Origin: Euzebyaceae bacterium
GTDB lineage: Bacteria; Actinomycetota; Nitriliruptoria; Euzebyales; Egibacteraceae
DNA length: 10,852 nucleotides
Assembly: GCA_013696915.1 (NCBI GenBank)
Contig: JACCXR010000509.1
Coordinates: 1 to 10,852 of the forward strand
Direction of reading: 5' to 3'
The notes under the pieces were generated by a model. It saw only the letters and a program-made list of their open reading frames with translations. It was not told the origin of the DNA and did no database searches. Position numbers and translations under genes: made by a program. Below, in pieces: positions 7,047 through 10,852 of the stretch (within the stretch, counting starts at the first letter, position 1; each line of letters begins with the position of its first letter).

Positions 7047-7068
7047 AGCGTAACGGTGTCGGTAGTCT
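7047..7068. promoter_or_regulatory. Candidate divergent -10 elements for fumC and the phosphomutase operon
   Basis: The 94-bp gap between fumC and the trio must hold promoters for both directions. On the plus strand TAGTCT (7063-7068) fits TAnnnT and predicts a transcript start near 7075-7076. On the minus strand TACGCT (7052 to 7047) predicts a start about 32 bp upstream of the fumC ATG. Neither has a convincing -35. The two -10 elements are only 10 bp apart, so simultaneous occupancy may be mutually exclusive. Pattern-based only. Confidence 0.35.
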
Positions 7069-7075
7069 GGACGCC

Positions 7076-7123
7076 ATGTCCGCACCACCGCCGGGGCGCC
7101 TGTGCCGTCGACCCTTCTGCTGA
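7076..7123 (+). other. Possible 15-codon leaderless upstream ORF overlapping the phosphomutase start
   Basis: An ATG at 7076 lies exactly where transcription from TAGTCT should begin. It opens a short frame, MSAPPPGRLCRRPFC, ending with TGA at 7121-7123. This frame is different from that of the phosphomutase, whose GTG start at 7102 is inside it. It could be a translated leader, chance, or a sign of a missing base in this GC-rich stretch. There is no Shine-Dalgarno sequence for this ATG. Confidence 0.25.
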
Positions 7124-7779
7124 TCCGGCACGCCACGACGGCGGCGACGGGCGAAAGGCTGGGCGGGCGGACCGAGGCGCCGCTCGACGAGCGCGGCCGG
7201 GGACAGGCCGAGGCCACCGCGGGGCGCCTGGCCGACCTGCCGATCCGGGCGGTGTACGCCAGCCCGCTCGCGCGCACCGTCCAGACGGCCGAGCTCGTGG
7301 CCGCGCCGCACCGGCTGCAGATCCTGCCCTGTGAGGGCGTCATCGAGGTCGAGTACGGCTCCTGGACCGACCGGCCGCTGAAGCCGCTGTTCCGCAACAA
7401 GCTCTGGCCGACCATCCAGTCGCGGCCGTCGCTCGTCCGCTTCCCGGGGGGCGAGACGATCCGCGCTGCGCAGCTGCGCGCGGTCGACGCGCTTGAGGAG
7501 ATCGCGAGCCGGCACCGCAACCGGCTCGTGGCGGTCGTCTCCCACGCCGACATCATCAAGGCCGTCGTCGCCTTCTACGCCGGCATGCCCCTCGATGCCT
7601 TCCAGCGTCTCCACGTCGGGCCGGCGTCCGTGACGATGCTGAGCGTCGGCGACGGCTCCCGGCCGGTCCTCCTGCGCTTCAACGACGAGGGGCCGCTCAC
7701 CCGTGAGGCGTTCGTCCCGCCGCGCAGGACCCCCGTGGGGAAGAAGGCGGCCCGCAGCAGGAGCGCCGCCCGTGGCTGA
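7102..7779 (+). CDS. Histidine-phosphatase superfamily protein, MSMEG_4193-type putative phosphomutase
   Basis: A 225-residue member of the phosphoglycerate-mutase/histidine phosphatase superfamily. The phosphohistidine motif is LLLIRHA with R9 and H10, followed by R58 in ASPLARTVQTAE, an acidic donor at E82/E84 in IEVEYGSW, and H148 in VVSHAD. The C-terminal ~25 residues are a basic tail. It is the first gene of a conserved actinobacterial trio with DUF3090 and a PI-kinase-like protein. That context, rather than biochemistry, underlies the name 'putative phosphomutase'; a phosphatase is equally possible. The start is GTG 7102, since the frame is closed by TAG at 7063 and no other start codon precedes the motif. 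Only a weak GGGG (7093-7096) serves as ribosome-binding site. The last eight bases overlap the next gene. Confidence 0.9.
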   Translation: MPSTLLLIRHATTAATGERLGGRTEAPLDERGRGQAEATAGRLADLPIRAVYASPLARTVQTAELVAAPHRLQILPCEGVIEVEYGSWTDRPLKPLFRNKLWPTIQSRPSLVRFPGGETIRAAQLRAVDALEEIASRHRNRLVAVVSHADIIKAVVAFYAGMPLDAFQRLHVGPASVTMLSVGDGSRPVLLRFNDEGPLTREAFVPPRRTPVGKKAARSRSAARG

Positions 7780-8293
7780 CTCGTTCGAGCTCGACCCGGT
7801 CGACTGGATCTCGGCCGGCGCCGTCGGCGAACCCGGACGGAGGATCTTCTTCATCCAGGCCCGTCGCGGCCCCGACCTCGTCGCGCTGATGCTGGAGAAG
7901 TCCCAGGTCGCCGCGCTCGCCCAGCTCGCCCAGGAACTGCTCGCCCGCGTCGACGTGGTCGTGACGCCCGACGACCTCGACGAGGGGCGGATGCGGCTGC
8001 TCGACCCGGTACCCCCGGCGTGGCGGGCCGGGTCGATGAGCCTCGGGATGGACGACGAAGGGCAGCGGTTCGTGCTCGAGGCCGAGGAGCTGATCGACCC
8101 CGACGCCGACGAGCAGGGCGCGCGGGCGCGTTTCGGGCTCGACCGTGGCCAGCTCGTGCTGCTCGCGGCGCACGCCGTCTACGCCGTCGAGGCGGGCGCC
8201 CGGCAGCGCTGCCGATTCTGCAGCCGGCCGATCGACCCCGTCGACGGGCATGTGTGCCCGGCCACCAACGGCCACGGTCCCCTCACGGTGTGA
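7772..8293 (+). CDS. DUF3090 family protein with C-terminal zinc-ribbon-like motif
   Basis: A 173-residue protein with no known activity, the second member of the phosphomutase / DUF3090 / SCO1664 trio. The N-terminal half (FELDPVDWISAGAVGEPGRRIFFIQA, with a following LEKSQVAALAQLAQELL helix) and LGMDDEGQRFVLEAEEL at 91-107 are characteristic of the family. The C-terminus carries C147-x2-C150, then H160-x-C162 in CRFCSRPIDPVDGHVCPATNGH, which looks like a small metal-binding knuckle. GTG 7772 is chosen because AGGAG at 7759-7763 lies 8 nt upstream and the family N-terminus begins there. It overlaps the end of the phosphomutase gene by 8 bp and shares 4 bp with the next gene, so translational coupling is likely. 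A metal-dependent adaptor or binding protein is a guess from the cysteines only. Confidence 0.9.
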   Translation: MADSFELDPVDWISAGAVGEPGRRIFFIQARRGPDLVALMLEKSQVAALAQLAQELLARVDVVVTPDDLDEGRMRLLDPVPPAWRAGSMSLGMDDEGQRFVLEAEELIDPDADEQGARARFGLDRGQLVLLAAHAVYAVEAGARQRCRFCSRPIDPVDGHVCPATNGHGPLTV

Positions 8294-9036
8294 GCGCCGA
8301 CGTCGCCGGCGACTCCGACGTCCTTGCGCTCCTGACGGAGGCGAAGCTGACGGCCCGCGGCTTCCTGGCGAACGCGAGCAACCACACCCTGCTCGTTCAG
8401 GTGGGGGACGACGACGATTCGCGCACCCACGCCATCTACAAACCCCGCACCGGCGAGCGCCCGCTGTGGGACTTCCCGCCCGGGACGCTGTGCCGGCGCG
8501 AGGTCGCCGCGTACGTCGTGAGCCGGTTCCTCGGCTGGGACCTCGTGCCGCCGACGGTGCTGCGCGACGGGCCGATGGGGTTCGGCTCCGTGCAGTTGTT
8601 CGTCGACCACGACCCTGACCGGCACTACTTCGTGCTCATCGACGAACAGCGCTACACGCGCGAGCTCGCGCGCATCGCGACGTTCGACCTGCTGGTCAAC
8701 AACGCCGACCGCAAGGGCAGCCACATCCTCGTCGGCGAGGACGACGGAAGGCTCTACGGCATCGACCACGGCGTCACCTTCCACGCCGAGCCGAAGCTGC
8801 GAACCGTCGTCTGGGACCTCGGACCGGCGCCGATCGAGCCGGGCTGGCGTGACGCCCTGGCGCGGCTGGCGGATGCCCTGCTCGATCCGGGCCGCGACAT
8901 CACGGCGTCGCTGTGCGACCTGCTGAGCCCCCGCGAGGTCGAGACGCTCAGGCTCCGCGCGACGGCGCTGACCCGCACCGCGGCCCTGCCCGTGGTCGAC
9001 GAGCGGCGACGGCCCTACCCGTGGCCGCCGCTGTAG
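8290..9036 (+). CDS. SCO1664-family protein, divergent phosphatidylinositol 3/4-kinase-like fold
   Basis: A 248-residue protein, third of the trio. It has a kinase-like layout: HAIYKPRTGERPLWDFP with K51 as likely ATP-binding lysine, CRREVAAYVVSRFLG (68-82) as a helix with a conserved acidic residue, DLLVNNADRKGSHIL at 133-147 resembling the catalytic loop (D140, R141, K142, H145), and YGIDHGVTFH at 156-165 resembling the metal-binding loop (D159). The family is known to be distantly related to PI3/PI4 kinases and is largely restricted to Actinobacteria and some Chloroflexi. Its substrate is unknown and a small-molecule or protein target is as likely as a lipid. The start GTG 8290 overlaps the DUF3090 stop as GTGA, and the family N-terminus (VLALLTEAKLTARGFL) follows directly. 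Together with a phosphatase-like partner it suggests a phosphorylation/dephosphorylation cycle. Confidence 0.88.
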   Translation: MSADVAGDSDVLALLTEAKLTARGFLANASNHTLLVQVGDDDDSRTHAIYKPRTGERPLWDFPPGTLCRREVAAYVVSRFLGWDLVPPTVLRDGPMGFGSVQLFVDHDPDRHYFVLIDEQRYTRELARIATFDLLVNNADRKGSHILVGEDDGRLYGIDHGVTFHAEPKLRTVVWDLGPAPIEPGWRDALARLADALLDPGRDITASLCDLLSPREVETLRLRATALTRTAALPVVDERRRPYPWPPL

Positions 9037-9460
9037 GGGGCTGCGGAGGCGGGCGCCGCTGTGCGTGGCCGCCGTTGTCGGGCGGCTGTGCGAGGTACCG
9101 GCGGACCGTGACGCCACCGAACAGGCCGGCTCCTGACGATCTCGTCGCGGTCGTCGAGGACCTCCTCCGGCGGGGGAGGACTGGTGCTGCCGTCGCTCCC
9201 GCCGACCCCTCGTGGTCGCGCTGGACCCGCAGGAAGAATTTCGTCGCCGTCCTCCGGAGCTCGGCCGCCTCGTCGAAGGCCGTCTCAGCCTCTGCCGGTC
9301 GGTCCCAGTCATGGCGTCATTCTGACGTGCCGGTCACTTGGTGTCCGGCCCGCTCGTGGCCGCGAGCCAGGAGTGGTCCGGCGCCGGCTTTCGGCCGTCG
9401 ACATTGGCGCGGGTCGGGAGCGGGTCCACACGGAAAGAAGGGCGTGAACCGCTGTGGAAA

Positions 9461-9480
9461 GGCGCGCTCGCGAGGGCGCC
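9461..9480. promoter_or_regulatory. 20-bp near-perfect palindrome upstream of the HNH promoter
   Basis: The sequence GGCGCGCTCGCGAGGGCGCC is self-complementary except for the single G/G pair at 9466 and 9475, and it is centred on the perfect octamer CTCGCGAG (9467-9474). It ends 6 bp before the TATCAT -10 and therefore covers the -35 zone. It could be an operator for a dimeric regulator, or a chance result of high GC content. Confidence 0.3.
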
Positions 9481-9486
9481 CAGTGG

Positions 9487-9492
9487 TATCAT
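9487..9492 (+). promoter_or_regulatory. -10 element of the HNH endonuclease gene
   Basis: TATCAT is a close match to the sigma-70 -10 consensus (TATAAT) in otherwise very GC-rich sequence. It is followed after 2 bp by the SOS box, so a start point near 9499 would lie inside the LexA site. No clear -35 is present. Confidence 0.55.
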
Positions 9493-9494
9493 GA

Positions 9495-9512
9495 ATCGAA
9501 CGCCAGTTCGAT
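9495..9512. promoter_or_regulatory. LexA-binding site (actinobacterial SOS box)
   Basis: ATCGAACGCCAGTTCGAT is an uninterrupted 7-bp inverted repeat with a 4-bp centre. Its core TCGAAC-N4-GTTCGA is identical to the mycobacterial SOS consensus on both arms. It overlaps the predicted transcription start, a typical repressor position, 23 bp before the GTG of a DUF222-HNH gene. In Mycobacterium tuberculosis several genes of the same 13E12 family are known to have LexA sites upstream. LexA repression and induction by DNA damage are therefore inferred. Confidence 0.85.
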
Positions 9513-9535
9513 AACGCCACGCGGAGGGGGGTTCG

Positions 9536-10852
9536 GTGGAGCAGCTCGCGGCGGCGGTGGACCGGTTGGCGGGGCAGGACCTGTCCGACCGGGACGGTGC
9601 CGAGCTGGGCGCGGAGCTGCTGGTGTTCCGTCGCCTGATCGACCGGCTGGAGGCGGAGTGGTTGCGGCGGGCGGCGGCGTTCGACGTGTCGGGCGCGTGG
9701 CATGTCGACGGGGCGGCGTCGGCCGCGGCGTGGGTGGCCGCACGCCGGCCGGTGACCGACGCGGCGGCGGTCCGCGCGGGCATCGCGGCGGTGGTGGGGC
9801 TGGAGTCGCTGCCGGCGGCGGCCGCGGCGCTGGCCGCGGGCGACATCGGCGTGGGCCACGCCCGACAGATCGCGGCGCTCGCCGGTGACGCGGTCAACCG
9901 TGGCGCCCGCGGGATGGATGGGCCGCTGATCGACCCAGCCGACGAGGCTGCGCTGGTGGAGGCCGCCAAGGCGACGGATGCGCGGGGGCTGCGTCCGGTG
10001 GTGCAGAGGTTCCGGGAGGCCGCGGACGAGGCTGCGGGCGTCAAGGCGGCCCGCCTGGCGCATGCCCGGCGAAGTCTGCGGACCTGGACCCGCGCCGGCG
10101 ACGGGATGCTCTGCCTGGCCGGGGAGTTCGCACCCGACGCCGGTGCGCTGGTCGCCACGGCGTTGGAGGCGGTCCGTCGTCAGGGCCGGGCGGAGAAGGA
10201 CCCGCGCACCCCCGACCAGCAGCGCGCCGACGCGATGGTCGGGCTGTGCAAGGCCTTCCTCGACGGGGACTCTGCGGATGCCCAGGGCGGGACGGCGTCG
10301 CCCGGTCCCGGCAGCGGGGAACGCGCGCACGTGTCGGTGATCATCGACTTGGAGGCGCTGCTGGGACGGCCCGGGGCCGGAGGCGGGTTCCTCGGCGACG
10401 GTGAGACCATCTGCAGTGAGACCGCCAGGCGGATCTGCTGCGACGCTGCGGTCTCGCGGGTGCTGACCGGCCCGGGCCCGGCGATCCTGGAGTTCGGCCG
10501 GAGCCGGCGGACCGCGTCACGCAGCCAACGCAGGTATCTGGAGGTTCGCGACGGCGGCTGCGTGTTTCCCCACTGCGGGAAACCCTCGACGTGGTGCGAC
10601 GCCCACCACCTGATCTTCTGGGCCGACCACGACCATCCCGGCGACACCGACGTGGGCAACCTCGCGCTGGTCTGCTGGGACCATCACGTGGCGGTGCATG
10701 AAGGCGGCTGGAATCTCCATCGGCTGCCCGACGGCGCCGGCTGGCAGGCCAGCCGCGGCGGCGTCACCCACACCTGGGCAGGGCCGCCCCAACGCCACGG
10801 CGGTCACGCCCGGCGCAACGGCCCCGTCCCCGCGCCCGGCGGCGGTCTGACC
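9536..10852 (+). CDS. DUF222 (13E12 repeat family) HNH endonuclease, 3' end outside window
   Basis: The frame stays open for 439 codons to the window edge. Residues 1 to ~300 are an Ala/Arg-rich DUF222 region (LVFRRLIDRLEAEWLRRAAAFD, then AGDIGVGHARQIAAL). Residues ~342-392 form the HNH domain: C342-x4-C347, C354-x-A-H357-H358, N375, C380, H383-H384, and VHEGGW at 387-392. These match the metal-binding and catalytic positions of the HNH nuclease superfamily. Only a short C-terminal tail is probably missing. GTG 9536 is the start: GGAGG at 9523-9527 lies 8 nt upstream and the frame is closed by TAA at 9512-9514. Proteins of this family are multi-copy in many actinobacteria; their DNA target and cellular role are unknown, and they have been linked to mobile elements and to SOS control. 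The upstream LexA box suggests damage-inducible expression. Confidence 0.93.
   Translation, partial: MEQLAAAVDRLAGQDLSDRDGAELGAELLVFRRLIDRLEAEWLRRAAAFDVSGAWHVDGAASAAAWVAARRPVTDAAAVRAGIAAVVGLESLPAAAAALAAGDIGVGHARQIAALAGDAVNRGARGMDGPLIDPADEAALVEAAKATDARGLRPVVQRFREAADEAAGVKAARLAHARRSLRTWTRAGDGMLCLAGEFAPDAGALVATALEAVRRQGRAEKDPRTPDQQRADAMVGLCKAFLDGDSADAQGGTASPGPGSGERAHVSVIIDLEALLGRPGAGGGFLGDGETICSETARRICCDAAVSRVLTGPGPAILEFGRSRRTASRSQRRYLEVRDGGCVFPHCGKPSTWCDAHHLIFWADHDHPGDTDVGNLALVCWDHHVAVHEGGWNLHRLPDGAGWQASRGGVTHTWAGPPQRHGGHARRNGPVPAPGGGLT

Larger units (their letters stand above)
9037..9535. other. About 500 bp without a convincing gene, between the trio and the HNH gene
   Basis: No frame on either strand here has start, ribosome-binding site and family-like sequence together. 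On the minus strand the segment from about 9320 down to 9190 has coding-like GC3 and an amphipathic reading (FDEAAELRRTATKFFLRV), but it is blocked by a TGA at 9319-9317. A one-base deletion would join it to the ATG at 9320, so it may be a decayed gene. An 11-bp direct repeat, CGTGGCCGCCG, occurs at 9020-9030 and 9064-9074, copying the end of the preceding gene. A small hairpin, TCCTCC (9163-9168) with GGAGGA (9175-9180), could terminate the trio transcript. The right end holds the HNH promoter elements listed separately. Confidence 0.6.

Noticed and set aside
5124..7334. 736-codon plus-strand frame antisense to fumC
   Set aside because: It merges the tail of glnD, the convergent spacer and the reverse of fumC. 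FumC on the minus strand has full length and correct motifs.
9495..9512. SOS-box dyad as a transcription terminator hairpin
   Set aside because: The stem is only 7 bp without a T-tract and lies at a promoter just before a start codon; the exact TCGAAC-N4-GTTCGA core points to LexA.
9317..10330. 337-codon minus-strand frame opposite the HNH gene
   Set aside because: The plus-strand frame 9536-10852 has DUF222 and HNH motifs and a ribosome-binding site; the minus frame has none.
9536..10852. Intact insertion sequence or transposase carrying the HNH gene
   Set aside because: No terminal inverted repeats, target duplication or transposase motifs are visible in the window; the right end is outside it.
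1..10852. tRNA, rRNA or riboswitch genes
   Set aside because: Gaps between genes are short, apart from 9037-9535, and I saw no cloverleaf, conserved rRNA stretches or known aptamer cores in them.

Overview
The window is very GC-rich, with strongly GC-biased third codon positions, frequent GTG starts, TAnnnT-type -10 hexamers and tightly overlapping genes. The gene content points to an actinobacterium (Actinomycetota). It includes the phosphomutase / DUF3090 / SCO1664 trio, a PII-GlnD pair behind a GlnR-like operator, and a DUF222-HNH (13E12-type) gene behind a perfect actinobacterial LexA box. I cannot place it below phylum level. The lack of a neighbouring amtB, and of mshC beside the trio, suggests a lineage away from Mycobacterium and Streptomyces.

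Layout. (1) 1-603: 3' end of a gene whose product ends in two tandem OST-HTH/LOTUS RNA-binding domains. (2) 630-1253: an orphan NarL/LuxR-type response regulator. (3) 1296-2468: a stand-alone FIST ligand-sensor protein, possibly read from a leaderless transcript. (4) 2454-2491: four pentamers phased at 11 bp that resemble a GlnR operator, overlapping the FIST stop codon and lying just upstream of glnB (PII, 2539-2877). glnD (2960-5563), encoding the enzyme that modifies PII, follows. glnD carries an in-frame array of four 24-bp repeats between its central domain and its HD domain. (5) 5553-5591: a long hairpin between convergent glnD and fumC. (6) 5610-7007, minus strand: class II fumarase. 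(7) A divergent promoter region, then 7102-9036: the three-gene actinobacterial cassette of histidine-phosphatase 'phosphomutase', DUF3090 zinc-ribbon-like protein and PI-kinase-like protein, with overlapping start and stop codons. (8) 9037-9535: about 500 bp without a convincing gene. It contains a possible decayed minus-strand coding segment and ends in a compact promoter: a 20-bp near-palindrome, a TATCAT -10 and a perfect SOS box. (9) 9536-10852: a DUF222-HNH endonuclease that runs off the window.

How the parts fit together. The 1296-5563 block reads as nitrogen and amino-acid status sensing: FIST is a predicted small-ligand sensor, PII senses 2-oxoglutarate and ATP/ADP, and GlnD writes and erases the PII modification, all apparently near a nitrogen-responsive operator. 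The 7102-9036 trio is a conserved module of unknown biochemistry that combines a predicted kinase with a predicted phosphatase or mutase, and it is the best candidate for an undescribed system here. The terminal HNH gene appears to be under DNA-damage (LexA) control.
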